The notes beneath the pieces were generated by a model. That model did no database searches. It had not been told where the DNA came from and saw only the letters and a program-made list of their open reading frames with translations. From NCBI GenBank assembly GCA_963277665.1, contig OY728153.1, positions 276,556,250 to 276,620,249 of the forward strand: a DNA stretch of 64,000 nucleotides, given 5' to 3'. The translations under genes were made by a program, and so were the position numbers. The DNA comes from Viscum album. Taxonomy: Eukaryota; Streptophyta; Magnoliopsida; Santalales; Viscaceae. Position 1 is the stretch's first letter, and each line of letters starts with the position of its first letter. Below are positions 26,816 to 37,584 of this stretch, one piece after another.

Positions 26816-27130
26816 ATTAATTAAATATTTATCATTCTTAAAAAATTAAATATCATTCAATTTATAACATTTCTACTTACTAAAAAAATGATAACATCCT
26901 TCATGCGTACATGTAGACTATCACCTCCAGAAAGCGATGTGATTCATTTTCATCACCAATCACATGGATGAGATATATAAGTATATATCAAGAAATAATA
27001 TGTTATTTATGATATAATTATCCTTATATTAAGATAAAATAATACTTTTCTTTTTTTATAATGATCGTTGAAAAATTGCAACATTACTCAATCGTACATA
27101 CGACATATCGTCTCGATGATTATAATATAG
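26690..27130. repeat. LTR subrepeats, ~190-bp spacing, three copies
   Basis: Three diverged units carry the core 'cat(g)cgtacatgtagactatcacctcc...gcgatg..attcat' (around 26700, 26900 and 27090). The reverse complement of this core appears at 43340, 43530 and 43710 and once at 49190. Confidence 0.65.
26785..26812. repeat. (AT)n microsatellite
   Basis: Uninterrupted AT dinucleotide run of about 28 bases. Confidence 0.95.
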
Positions 27131-27200
27131 TTCATTTTTTCATAAATATCTTTAATGACAGGTTTTAAAACTATAATTTATTTATAAAATTTTTCATTAT

Positions 27201-30190
27201 TTTATTATTAATATTTTTTATTTGATTTAATAATGACCCCTTTGACCATAGTCAACCTACTAATGTCATTTTGGACATACAAACAGAATATCAGCAAAAT
27301 GCCCAATGCAAAATCAATTGATTATAAAATGAAAATAAAAGGAATAATAAACATGAAAAATGTTATTAATTAATTAAATAATTAACATATTTCTATTTTT
27401 TTAGTTAAAAAGAACATACATGATGATTCATACATAATATAGGGGACACTTTATTTGTAAAAAATACATTTTAAATGTTTTAAATATTTATTGAATAAAT
27501 ATTTCTATTTTAGGCCCATGTTGTAATGAATGTTTTAGGAAAACTATTATTTATGCTCAAATTAATGATTAATGTAATTTTGTTACCAAATTATATATTC
27601 TTTTAAATGTTTTAAAATTTTAATCTTTTTTTGGTTTCATGTAAGTTCCTCTAACTTAAAACCTTATTTTAAATGTTTTAATGATTTACTTTATAAATAT
27701 TCCACTTCCATGAATAAATTTTTTAAATTATTTTATAAATGTGTTTATTATTTATAAAGAAAAATTTATATCCCCTTTAAATTTTTAATAGTTTCTAAAA
27801 AGGATTATTTTTATTTCTTTCATACAGAATGTTTTGACTTTCTATACAAGTAAATAAAGGAACGTTCTATTTTAATGTATACGTTGACAATGATTTTTTC
27901 AGCCACTATAAAATTTATTTTAAATATGAATTAATTTATAATATTTTATTTTTTTATTAAAAAAATACACTTATATAGGTTATAGTTATATTCAAAAATG
28001 GTTCCAAAATTTAATGGATCTTTCAATATCATGGAATTTTTTCTTATGGGTGAATAAAATATTTTAATGATTGTGATGTTATAAATTAAAATATTTTATG
28101 TGTAATGATTATGTTGTGTTTATTGGAATTTTTTTAATTATGAGTATTACTATTATAAACCATGTACGACTGGTTCCTTTATAAATTAAATATGGTTTGT
28201 TTAGTTTTAAACGAAGGACAGGGGCAGTGAGGGGCGTCCATGATAGTTCTCTAATGCATTGAGTATGGATGTTGACCGTATTTTTTATTTAATTTGTATG
28301 AGTGATATGGAAAATGATGTTCTATGTTACCTAAATGATTTATGCATGATTTTTAGGGGTTTTTATGAGAATAAAATGATTTCTCATGATAATATAATGA
28401 TCTTATGTCAAATGGAAGGTATGTGCTTCTTCTTAAATATAGACAGTGTAAATTTGTAAAAATGATTTCATGTGTATTTCATAACATCAATGAAACCATT
28501 ATGATTTTTTTTTATTTTAATAATTATTATGAAATGTTTTATGAAAATCATTTAGTAGTAAATTATATTTGAAGTGTATGAAAATTTTTATTTGGATCCA
28601 TATGATTATTTTTCAAATGGAAAATTTTGATATGTATTCTTGAACTTATAGGTCTCTTTCTTCATTCTTTTTATGCACCATACTAAGGTTTTTTATCATC
28701 CCAATTTTTAAAAAAAATTTCATATATTTTAAGGATTTTTAAGAACAAATAATATCTCATGTTGAAATTCATGATGATTTTTCATGAAAATAAAACTTGT
28801 TTCATCATAAAAAATTTATATTGTAGGAAAAATGGATACTTATTAAAAGTTTCAATTTTTTTAATATAGGTTATTATGTATAGGTTATGATATAATTCTA
28901 TAAAATGATAAACTAGAAAAGAACCTTAAATTTAAGGGAATGAATTATTTCCTTAAAACTAAAGATTTTGTAATGTTTCAGTACTAGTCCTTAAAAAACA
29001 TCCTTTTATCCAAAATACAAAGAAAACCCCCTAGCCATAGATTTCATCATACTAACTAAGAGTAGAAAAAAGTTTCAAAAAAACCCCCAACATCAGATCT
29101 ACGTGAATTTATTGAATCCTCATGAGACAATTTTATATTAGGAATAATCACTTTGAATGGAGAAGATTTCATGGATATAAATTTTCAAAATGGTTGATCA
29201 TATAATATTTCAGGAAAATGAACTATATTGAATAAGTTCTTTACTTGAGTTTCTAGGGAAAAGTTTATTCTGTTTTGGGAGGTGAATACATAATTATTAT
29301 ATTGAAAAATGGGAGTGGATCATCCTACCACATGAAATCTATTTTATTAGGATAAAATTAATTTAAGGTTTCCTACTAGGCCATCCATTAGAACAATGAC
29401 CAATGCTCCATTCTGAGATAGAGGAGGGAGGCAACTCGAGCTGACTATTGGAGGTTGCCTAACTATATCAATAAATGAACTATTTTTATTGGATATAGTC
29501 AAGTATAACTTGAAAAGGTTTGAATATTATTGCGTATGTGTGTATAGAATTTTTATAGACTAGGTCCACATGTCCGCTCCATATGGTTCCATGTGGCATA
29601 CCATGATGGCCACCAAGTTTCTCAAAACTATCCATGTTTTTTTATCATGACATTATCTAGATTCCAAATTTAGATAAATAAATAGATTATTTGATGAATT
29701 TATAAATGTAAAATACAAAGGTAATATATTTAACCCAATTAGATATCATTTGATAGGTTTTTTAGAATTTTAATTTTCATGAATCCACCTTCAATGGGGA
29801 ATTGGCTTGAGAAACTTTTACAGGAACTATCATGTTTACATTCTTGATTCAAGCATTATAGTTACCTACTCTAGGCTATTAGGATTTTATAAGGTTTATT
29901 TTCAACTAAATAATGTTTTTTTAAAGTGATTACATGTAAAATAACCAACATGGTCAATGTTTTTTTGACACAAACTAGGTCTTGGCATGAGCTTAGGTGT
30001 GCCTCCTTGAATAGTAGAGGTTATAGAATTCTAGTGAGGGTCTTATGATATGAAAATAGGGATACACTAACCTATATATATTGGAATATAAAAAGAGGTA
30101 AATCACATACAAAATTAATAAACATAATAATAAGAAACAGTAAAATTGTATTATAGAGGAATGTATATTGTGATACATAATTAATAGCTA
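27201..30190. other. AT-rich sequence, nothing recognised
   Basis: No domain could be recognised on either strand. The 66-codon frame at 28259-28459 has no family match that I know. A slightly less AT-rich patch lies near 28205-28250 and another near 29400-29460; neither gives a readable protein. Confidence 0.5.
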
Positions 30191-32243
30191 TGAATTAATA
30201 TATTGGATCCATAATTTCATACTATCATACAACATAAAAGAGAACTCCAAATAGAATAATTAAAAAAAAGTGATAATAAAGGGAAAAACAAGGGGAAACT
30301 AATGAATTAACATTAACATTACTTCAATATTATCTCTTAAACCTCATTGAGATACTATAGGTCCTCTCATATCTTGAGGATGATTCCAAACCTTTCATGG
30401 AAAATATATAGGTGGACGTGTAGGTTGTGAGTAAATAAATTAGTAGGCCACCACCAGTGACGTCCCCAATATAATACATTTTATATATGGGTTCATTAAC
30501 GATAATAAATATAGTAATAACAAAATATATATAGGTAATGAATGAATAAAATAATGTAATTAAACAATACTGATAAACAAAAAAGTGATGAATAATTGAG
30601 ATAGTTTGATAACTGTACACTCTAATCTAGTGATAAAAATACTTTTTTACATAATTTCCTTGATAGAAACTAAAGATAAAAAATTTCAAAATTTTATTAT
30701 TACAATGTCAATGACCATAATTGAGTAAATTAAAATCCAAATACATGTTAGTTTTAGAGTTCTAGAGAATTAGAAAAAACCCATTATATAACAAAACCAA
30801 TGTATTCCACAAAAAATGTGAATTTTTCAATTATACCTACATTTTCTTGTTCTATAATAAGTCTCAAAAATGTCAAACAACAATCTCCAAACATGATACT
30901 ATTTTAGAAATTTATTATCTATTATATTTCCTGATAACCTAGGTAAATAGAAACAAAATAAAGGGTGGAGAATCATTAATAATCAATCATTATCCAAGAG
31001 AACATACCATAAGCACTAGGAAAAAATTTGAGGCATACACATAAACATATAAAATAATTTATTTATTCATGGATCAATAAAAATGCTTTAATAATAAATA
31101 TACTCCCACATTGGATTGGGTTCACTCCCCATTCTATCATTTACATAGTCAAGGCTCACTACTAATAATTTAATAGTGGGGAGAGTCCCTTTTTGAATCG
31201 TATTCACTCCCCTATAGAGTTCATATTATATCATGAGAAATTGATCTTTACCAAATAAATTAGAGGGATAAATAATTATGGGTCCACCCATGACATAATT
31301 AAATCCATACTTATTTGTAGCATAATATCAAAAGAAACATTCATCATATAATAATACAGGGAAAATAATTGAGTTTCATAATGATTTAACCAAGCTAAAT
31401 TAACCCATGGTAATGTAATGGGTTTCATAGAATCAACTTAAGAAATAACCATTATAAGCCATCCAGAGAAATAAAGTTAATATTATCATAAGAGAATTTA
31501 AATATTAAAGTATAAAAATTCTTAAAGTATTTCAATATAGATAAAAAAATCTATTTTATAAAATCATTTATAATACATTTTGAAAATAAATAAAAAATAT
31601 CCCATTTTTATTTATGTAACATTTAAAAAGTAAAATTATGAGAAAAATTGGAATAATATTTACTTGTAAAAACATTTAAAATTTAAAATTATTATATATC
31701 CTAAATAAAACACATGAGAGTATGAAAATCTATTCATGTCGTATATGTTAAAAGTGAATATTGTTTTTACACATTTATTAAAAGATAAAAGTTGGTTTTA
31801 GGAAAAAAATTTGAAAGAATAATTTTAACCAAATGAGAAAACATTGGTACTAATAATTGAAAAATTATAAAATATATATATTATAATAAAAAGTATGGGT
31901 TTTAAAATATACGGATCATATAATTTCTAACATATGAAATTTAACATATACAATATTGAAATGAAAATATATTGTAACATAAACCATTGTCACTTTGGTA
32001 ACTATTGAATCATAAACCCATTGAGAGAAATTAGATTAAATAGAACTTTAGAAACAAAGAATATGAAGATAATAGTGATATGATATATCAAATATGGAGT
32101 ATATAAACTATATAATTAGAAATAGGTGCAATATATGAAAAATCTCTCAACAATATAATATTGAGACGAAGAACCCTTACATTTTTTGTAATATCATAAT
32201 AAAAACATCATGAAGTAGATAATCTTATATGGATTTGAAAATT
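30191..32243 (-). repeat. Old minus-strand LTR, left copy, part 1
   Basis: Collinear with 46724 onwards. Shared landmarks include the TG start followed by GGATCCAT, 'gagaacatac(c)ataagca' (31010 and 47310), 'tttcata.aatca.ctta' (31422 and 47730) followed by 'ccatccagagaaataaag' and its counterpart, and the 'attgaga.ga.gaa' stretch (32160 and 48640). It is broken at 32243 by element F and continues at 42866. It contains no gene; the minus-strand frames near 30000-30620 are Tyr/Ile/Phe-rich chance frames. Confidence 0.75.
32239..32243. repeat. Target-site duplication AAATT, left copy
   Basis: AAATT immediately before the left LTR of element F; repeated at 42866-42870. Confidence 0.92.
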
Positions 32244-32840
32244 TGTCACGACCCGTCCTCGGGGCCCGTGCCGTGACTACCCCAAGCCCGCCTTCCATAG
32301 GCCAGGGGTTGGCGACTAGCACCAAAGGCGTAAAATCCCGATAACTGGGAAGGCATTGCCTTTATAAAGAAAACAAGCACCACAGAGTACAAGCGGAAGT
32401 AAAACACCAAGTACAAAAAGAAGAGCTGAAAAGTAAAAGGGGCCGGAAATACAAGCCCAACTGTAAAGTACAACTCGAAAGGGAAAACAGCGACTGAAAA
32501 GTAAAGCTGCTACGCTGAGATGTCCACTGGAAATCCCACCTGAAGGGTGGGTACAGATAGCTCTTCTGCTCCTCGGGTCCCGCCGTCTGCTCCAAGTATG
32601 ACCCGCCCAGTAGTCTGCCTCTGGGTACCGCCTCGTCGTATAGTCCACCTCCAGGTACCGTCCAGTCCTCGAACACTCGGCCTCTGCCAGTACTGGCCGT
32701 CGTCTGCAACCAACACAACGAGGTGCGGGCATAGCCCGTGCAGGGGTGAGTATAACGATACTCAGTAGGGACCCCGAGACCCTCAAGGTCTCACTAAAAC
32801 CAACAAGGATAAACACAAGAAGATCTCAACAAATAAACCC

Positions 32841-33030
32841 TACTTAGGTATATGCCCATACATATACCTAAGTTATCAAGTAACCCATCTCAATCATGAG
32901 GAAACACAAGGATTGTGAAATCGACGGATAACCACTACCCGGGTATATGCCCATACATATACCAAAGTTAGCAAGTGACCCATCTCAATCATGAAGTAAA
33001 CACAAGGTCAAAAGTCTCAGCTCAAACCAG
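32841..33030. repeat. 95-bp tandem duplication with hairpins (F LTR)
   Basis: Two copies, starting near 32847 and 32942, share GGTATATGCCCATACATATACC and then a run into CCCATCTCAATCATGA. Each contains a hairpin with loop CCCATA: an 11-bp stem in the first copy (32844-32871) and an 8-bp stem in the second. The same array is present in the other LTR from about 39178. Confidence 0.9.
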
Positions 33031-33128
33031 GATTTTCATTATCGAAACCGTAACTGCTGAAGAGCTCCGTCTCTAGAGTGTACAGTGGTCCTCTCACGAC
33101 TCCGAGGCTGCCGCTCACTAACCTAGGA

Positions 33129-33345
33129 CTGCTGAGGTACTCCTCCTGTCGAGTACTGCGGGTTTGCGGCCAACTACCGGGCGCTCCGTCCGCTGAGGGT
33201 CTGTCGCCAAATACCGGGCGCTACCCAGATAGCCTACTGAGGTACTCCTCCTGTCGAGTACCGCGGGTTTGCGGCCAACTACCTGGCGCTCCGTCCGCCG
33301 TGGGTCTGCTACCAACTACTGGGCGCTCCGTCCACTGGGCTAGTC
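33129..33345. repeat. 106-bp tandem duplication (F LTR)
   Basis: CT(G/A)CTGAGGTACTCCTCCTG starts at 33129 and 33235, and the two units stay alignable through GCGGGTTTGCGGCCAACTAC and GGCGCTCCGTCCG. The repeated peptide in the plus-strand frame is a by-product. Confidence 0.9.
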
Positions 33346-33522
33346 GACTCACTCCAAGTCGAGTCGGTCAAGCAGTCGTCAGGTCTCAGCCGGCTACACG
33401 GTCTCCGTACTCTGCACGCTCGTCTCCGGGAGGATCCGCTCCACGAGCTACTGGTCGATACTCTAAGTATCTCAAAGTCCCATGAAGAAGTATCTCGATA
33501 GTCCGTCTCGTCATAGGGGTCT

Positions 33523-34240
33523 CAACGCAACAGACGGCGCGTCGATCGGACGCCCGGTCTGTGAGTTAATAGTCTTTTCGTCCCAGGGGCCCGGTTGGTT
33601 TCGAGTGCGAACCAATCCCGGCCGTATCTCAACTGTACCCCGAACTTCCATAGGGTAAACTCAAAGGGACCGTTACTCAACGTAACCACCAACGCCGCTG
33701 ACGGCTCGTCAAGCGGACGTCCTGTCTGAAAGATATCAGCTTTCCCGTTCCAGGGGCCCGGTTGGATTTCGGGAACAATCCAACCCGGCCATACTCCGAC
33801 TGCATCCAAAACTCGGGCGGAGTATGTCAAAAGTTCCGTCTCATCAAGAGGAAGTCAACGAAACAGACGGCGCGCCAATCGGACGCCCGGTCTGTGAGTT
33901 ATTGGCATTTTCGTCTCCGGGGCCCGGTTGGTTTTTAAGGAAAAACCGACCCGACCGTACTCCACCTGCGTCCAAACCTCGGGCGGAGTATGCCAAAAGA
34001 TCCGATTCACTAAGAGGAACACAACGCGACTGACGGCGCGTCTATCGGACGTTCGTGGCTCAAGATATGAGAGTTTCCGCTCCGAAGGCCCGGTTGGTTT
34101 CGTGAACGAACCAACCCGGCCGAACTCAAAGTAACCCGAAACCTTGAGTGCGATATATCGAAACGACCGTCTCGATCCAAGGATCGCGTTTCCGCAGACG
34201 GTTCGTCATTCAGAGGTCCGAGGCTCAAGTTATGAGCCAA
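33523..34240. repeat. 166-bp tandem array, 4.3 units, each with a hairpin (F LTR)
   Basis: Units start at about 33523, 33690, 33856, 34022 and 34187 (partial), a steady 165-167-bp step. Each starts CAACG...GACGG and has at its middle an inverted repeat built on GGCCCGGTTGG...CCAACCCGGCC (33588-33623, 33755-33790, 33921-33956, 34087-34121). Outside the hairpins units have diverged considerably. The array recurs at about 39860-40575 in the other LTR. Confidence 0.92.
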
Positions 34241-34293
34241 AAACCAAATCAGGTTCGAAACGGGGGGTCCGGGTCCGGGCCGACCCGGCCCGA

Positions 34294-34480
34294 CCCCCCC
34301 CCCCCCCCCCCCGGGTGACGCGGTGGCCGGCGGCGGCGGGCGGCGGCGGTGCGGCGGCTGGGGGCGGCGCGCGGCGGCGCGCGGTGGCGGCGCGGCGGAG
34401 GCGGCGGGCCGCGCTGGCGGCGGCGGCGGGCCGCGGCGGCGGCGGCGGCGGGCCGCGCTGGCGGCGGCGGGGGCCGCACG
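34294..34480. repeat. Poly-C run and CGG-rich low-complexity block (F LTR)
   Basis: A run of 19 C at 34294-34312 (16 in the other LTR at 40631-40646) is followed by about 160 bp of almost pure CGG/GCG repeats (to about 34480). This produces long Ala/Arg/Pro or Gly-rich open frames in all six readings. They are artefacts of composition. The block is shorter in the right LTR (about 40655-40800). Confidence 0.93.
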
Positions 34481-34489
34481 GGGTGCCGC

Positions 34490-34853
34490 ACGCGGGGGGC
34501 TTGATTGCCCCCGCTGTCTTCTGGCGGCGCGGCTTAGCCGCGCCGATTTTTTGAGCAAACCGCCCCCTCACATGAGGGGGCCTCCTTGAGCGGAACCGAG
34601 GGGGCAGTCGGCCCCCTCCCTTTAAAATAAAACCGCCCCCCTCTTTAAGAGGGGGGTTTTGCCAGTTGGCCGGGGAATTAATTCCCCGGTTCCGGCCGGC
34701 CAGCCGGCCGGCCGATTTTCTCCAACGGGACCGGAAATTTCCGGTCCCCTTCGGCTTCCGACGCCGGCGGCCCGGCCGCCGGTCTTTCCTTCCGCCGCGG
34801 CCCGGAACCGGCCGCGGTCTTCTCGTCCCGCCGCGGCCCGGAACCGGCCGCGG
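34490..34853. repeat. Ladder of GC-rich palindromes (F LTR)
   Basis: At least eight near-perfect inverted repeats follow one another. GCGGGG-type stem at 34491-34513; 10-bp stem at 34525-34545; 9-bp stem at 34562-34581; 8-bp stem at 34598-34618; 10-bp stem at 34636-34656; perfect 20-bp palindrome CCGGGGAATTAATTCCCCGG at 34670-34689; 9-bp stem at 34692-34711; perfect 22-bp palindrome at 34727-34748; 7-bp stem at 34764-34782; then two 36-bp-spaced copies of an 8-bp stem CCGCGGCC...GGCCGCGG (34795-34817, 34831-34853). The right LTR keeps the ladder (about 40815-41211) with three copies of the last unit. Confidence 0.9.
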
Positions 34854-34865
34854 CGTTCATCGTCC

Positions 34866-35022
34866 GGCGCGGTGCGACGACACCGCGCCCCTTTCGCCAC
34901 ACGTTAATTTCTTTCAACGCGGCGCGACGGCGTCGCGTTCTTGATGTTCCTTCCATGGTGTGCGCGCGACGGCGTTGCGTAAAATAAACGCACGATCAAC
35001 CACGTGGTGCGACGGCACCACG
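34866..35022. repeat. Hairpins with constant CGACGG loop and changing stems (F LTR)
   Basis: Three clear hairpins and one weak one share the loop CGACGG but have different paired stems. GGCGCGGTG/CACCGCGCC at 34866-34889 (loop CGACGA here, CGACGG in the right LTR at 41226-41249); AACGCGGCG/CGTCGCGTT at 34916-34939; a weaker one near 34961-34981; CGTGGTG/CACCACG at 35003-35022. On the element strand the loop reads CCGTCG. Stem changes keep pairing, apart from one G-T wobble. Confidence 0.85.
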
Positions 35023-35501
35023 CCTCTTGCTTCCACCCGCAAGAACAAACAAGATCGTTGGAGGGGGTTCGGCCGTGTTCGTGTGGTCCGGCCCCCCCTC
35101 ACGTTAAATTAATAACGCATCTTAAAAAAAAATCATGTCACACGTTAATCTTGCTAAAAGCACGATCAAGAATAAAATGAGGAATCCAAAAGAAATTCGA
35201 CAACCCCTACATCGGTTTTAAGATTCGAAGAATCGTCTACGATCCGCGGAAGACGGCGTCGCGGAAGTCGGGCGTCGCGGTCGTCGTTCGTCAAATCCGT
35301 TGACGAAGAGACGCGTCCGAAGAGGCACGTCGTTGGCGAATCCTTGTACGCCGACGAAGGTTGTCCGAGGAAGGTGTGGTGTTCTCTCTCGTTGACACCG
35401 AAGACGAAGACGAGCGGAGCGGCGTTCTTCGTCGGAAAAAGAGCGTTCCTCGTCAAGTCTTGAGGAAAGTCAAAATATAAAGAAAGCAACGAACTCAAGA
35501 A

Positions 35502-35511
35502 CCCTTACCTC
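35502..35511 (-). promoter_or_regulatory. Splice-donor-like motif in F left LTR
   Basis: Minus strand GAGGTAAGGGTTC; AG/GTAAG is a near-consensus plant 5' splice site. The same motif is at 41862-41871 in the right (5') LTR. Similar motifs occur in the other LTR families of this window. Confidence 0.5.
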
Positions 35512-36506
35512 GATAGTCGCACGTTGACGGAGTCGTGGAAAATCGGTGTCGATTCCTTTGACGTCGGAGGAAGAGTCGTTATCGAAGGCGTTCGTCGCGG
35601 AAAACCGTCGCGGAAGAGATGACGCGGAAAAGGAACGTCACGTCGTGGATGGATCGTGTTCTTCGGCGGAGAAGTTCTTCGTTGAAGAACGACGTTCTTC
35701 GCGTTCTTCGTTCTTCGAAGGTTCTTCGTCAAGGTTGAAGAAGAAGAAGGAAATCTCCCAAAAGCTCTCAAGCGCATAATATCCAGAGGTTAAGCGTTGG
35801 TCTTATTTTATTAATACGCCAACGAATTTGAAAAAAAAAAAGATTAAGAAACGATCCATCAATTCGTTGAATTAATTCAACGAAAGAAACGACCCATTTA
35901 ATTCACGAAAGAAACAGCCCATTTAATTCACGAAATAAACCGCCCAATTAAATGGTCTGTTAAGAATTTAGAAAACGCGTCGGTTGACTTTCATTAAGAC
36001 GGGTTTTCACGGGTGCGTTTCTTAGCGGAAAGAAACGGCGGGGCTCGTGCGGGCCCCACCTCACAAATATCCTACCAAGGGGTAGGATATTTCTGGATAG
36101 CATCCTATCCAGTTCAACTCAGTTCAAGCCGCCTTTAAGTGGCTTCAAGTGGCTTCCAAGTGGCTTAAGCGAAATAAAATAAAGTTGTCGCAAAATTATT
36201 TTATTTCTTAACTTTAAGCCCGAAAATTAAAAACCACACCCGAGCAAACGCAACTCCGGAAGAGGCGTTTCTAAGCGAATACCGGCGCTGCGATTTCATC
36301 GGTGCCCTCAGAATTCGATTCCGGGCACCGGTTCAAAAGTTAGAAAAACCCGTTCGTCTGTTCACTGAACGTACCCGAGCCAAAACTTCGGAAAATGATT
36401 CCGGGCACACCGGGCCTCGGAATCAGGTGCCGTCAGAAACTGCGTTCTTGTAAAATTCAAAAGAAAATTAAGAAAAAAATTTCCTTGATATTTACGGGTC
36501 TTTACA

Positions 36507-36520
36507 TTACTCCCACCACA
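36507..36520 (-). promoter_or_regulatory. Polypurine tract of element F
   Basis: Minus strand TGTGGTGGGAGTAA directly abuts the TG of the 3' LTR. Confidence 0.85.
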
Positions 36521-36543
36521 GGGCTTTACGTCCCCGTAAAGCT

Positions 36544-36717
36544 TCACCACAAACTTAGGGAAACAAAGCGGTACTGAGCACGCATCTGAGCCTTCCGCTC
36601 CCATGTGCTCACCTGGAGGTTCCCGCGCTGCCAAAGAAAGTGCACAAGAGGAATCGACCATCCTCCTAGGATCCGCTCCTGTCGATCCTTGATCCCCACA
36701 GGAACCTCCGTATAAGA
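36544..36717 (-). pseudogene. Element F chromodomain, frameshifted from integrase
   Basis: A 57-codon frame that matches the C-terminal chromodomain of chromovirus integrases, which steers integration by reading chromatin marks. Landmarks are SYTEVPVGIKDRQERIL, then SIPLVHFLWQRG, then STWERKAQMRAQY, with a TGA stop at 36544-36546. It is in a different frame from the integrase segment upstream. The linker between them (36718-36750) reads sensibly only in the third frame, so at least two small indels separate the two domains. Confidence 0.8.
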
Positions 36718-36733
36718 CACTCATCGCCACCGT

Positions 36734-37440
36734 CTAGCTCCTCATGGTCGATGATATGCGAAGGGGGTCGAGCACGTATCTCCTCAGCTGGGATACGTGG
36801 AAGACGTCGTGCACCCGGTGCAACTGAGGTGGTAGAGTCAGGCGATAAGCCACCTCGCCAACCTTGCTGAGGACCTGGAAGGGTCTGATGAAGCGCGGAG
36901 ATATTTTGCCGCCTCGGCCAAATCTCCGAATACCACGTCGAGGTGAGACCCGCAAGAAGACGTGGTCGCCATCCTCGAACTCCAGTGGCCTCCGCCTCCT
37001 GTCAGCGTATGACTTCTGCCGGCTCTGTGTTTTCCTCATCCGCTCCTGGATGACATGGACCTCTTCTGACGTGGCCCGGACCATCTCTGGTCCCACAAGA
37101 GCTGCGAGATTTCTTCTTTGCCGATAAGAGAAACCTGGCCTCATCCCCTGGATGAACCACATTCTTTGCCTAAAACAGTCAATCCTAACATGGATGATAC
37201 TAATCCATACCAAGGATGACGTCGTAAGGCCTCGACGCTACTACTAAGAGATCCAACCGTTACTCTCGCCTCCAAGGGTTGAGTCACACTGTCGGCATCA
37301 GTGTGTGGTAACTGGTCTCCTCTAGTAGATGGCTCACAAGTGAGGGTCAAGTCAACAGTCAACTGGAACCTCTTAGTAACATCACAAAAGAGGACAGGAA
37401 AGAAAACATCACAAAAGAATGCGTCTTTTTTTTATTGCAG
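36734..37440 (-). pseudogene. Element F protease remnant fused to integrase C-terminal domain
   Basis: Reading leftwards, 37440-37215 is a broken aspartic protease: THSFV just after the place where the catalytic D(T/S)GA should be (not present), an imperfect ~26-bp duplication around 37378-37418, then LTVDLTLTCEPS. After a frameshift comes MVWISIIHVRIDC, the end of the protease fold. Within about 20 residues the sequence turns into the integrase tail: LVGPEMVRATSEEVHVIQ, QSRQKSYADRRRRPLEF, then the GPY/F module FIRPFQVLSKVGEVAYRL and [19 protein letters not shown], RNase H and the integrase catalytic core have been removed by a deletion between protease and integrase C-terminus. The open part is 159 codons (36734-37213). 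Confidence 0.88.
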
Positions 37441-37584
37441 CTCATAATACAAGACGCTACACAAAAGCAACATCAACATGGAACTAGAAGTACAATAGAC
37501 GTAACCACAAGTTCCTCCCCTGTCCACCTGCTCCCAGAGCTCCAGCATTTGTCGCTGCCTCAACCTCGGTGGCTCCTCAAAAGC

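Larger units (their letters stand above)
24545..27200 (+). repeat. Decayed 3' LTR following the integrase relic; right end uncertain
   Basis: Starts TGTAACAACCTACG after the polypurine tract. It is AT-rich with no gene. Its inner repeats at 26690-27130 match, in inverted orientation, those of the minus-strand LTR at 43310-43760, so the two are probably one family. The right border could not be fixed. Confidence 0.55.
32244..36506 (-). repeat. Element F left LTR (3' LTR on the minus strand)
   Basis: 4,263-bp direct repeat of 38581-42865. In plus-strand order it holds a 95-bp duplication (32841-33030), a 106-bp duplication (33129-33345), a 166-bp tandem array (33523-34240), a poly-C run and CGG-rich block (34294-34480), a palindrome ladder (34490-34853), constant-loop hairpins (34866-35022) and a splice-donor-like site (35502-35511). 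Open frames inside, such as 166 codons at 32316-32816 minus and 182 codons at 34010-34558 minus, recur in both LTRs, have no domain, and in the second case merely read the CGG block, so they are not called as genes. Confidence 0.95.

Noticed and set aside
28205..28460. Possible small gene with an open 66-codon frame after a GC-richer patch
   Set aside because: Met/Asp/Phe-rich frame without recognisable motif or neighbours; could not be supported.
29290..29480. Possible Ty1/copia RT trace
   Set aside because: I looked for the copia RT and RNase H motifs in three frames and found none that could be named.
32316..32816. 166-codon minus-strand frame in the F LTR, repeated in the other LTR at 38653-39153
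   Set aside because: Present in both LTRs because the LTRs are copies. No domain, and other frames over the same bases are also open, as expected in GC-rich DNA.
33132..33320. Direct repeats in a row suggesting a CRISPR-like array
   Set aside because: Only two 106-bp units, no spacer logic, inside a plant LTR.
34010..34589. Long Ala/Arg/Pro or Gly-rich frames on both strands
   Set aside because: They read the poly-C run and CGG repeats; all frames are open there because stops cannot occur.
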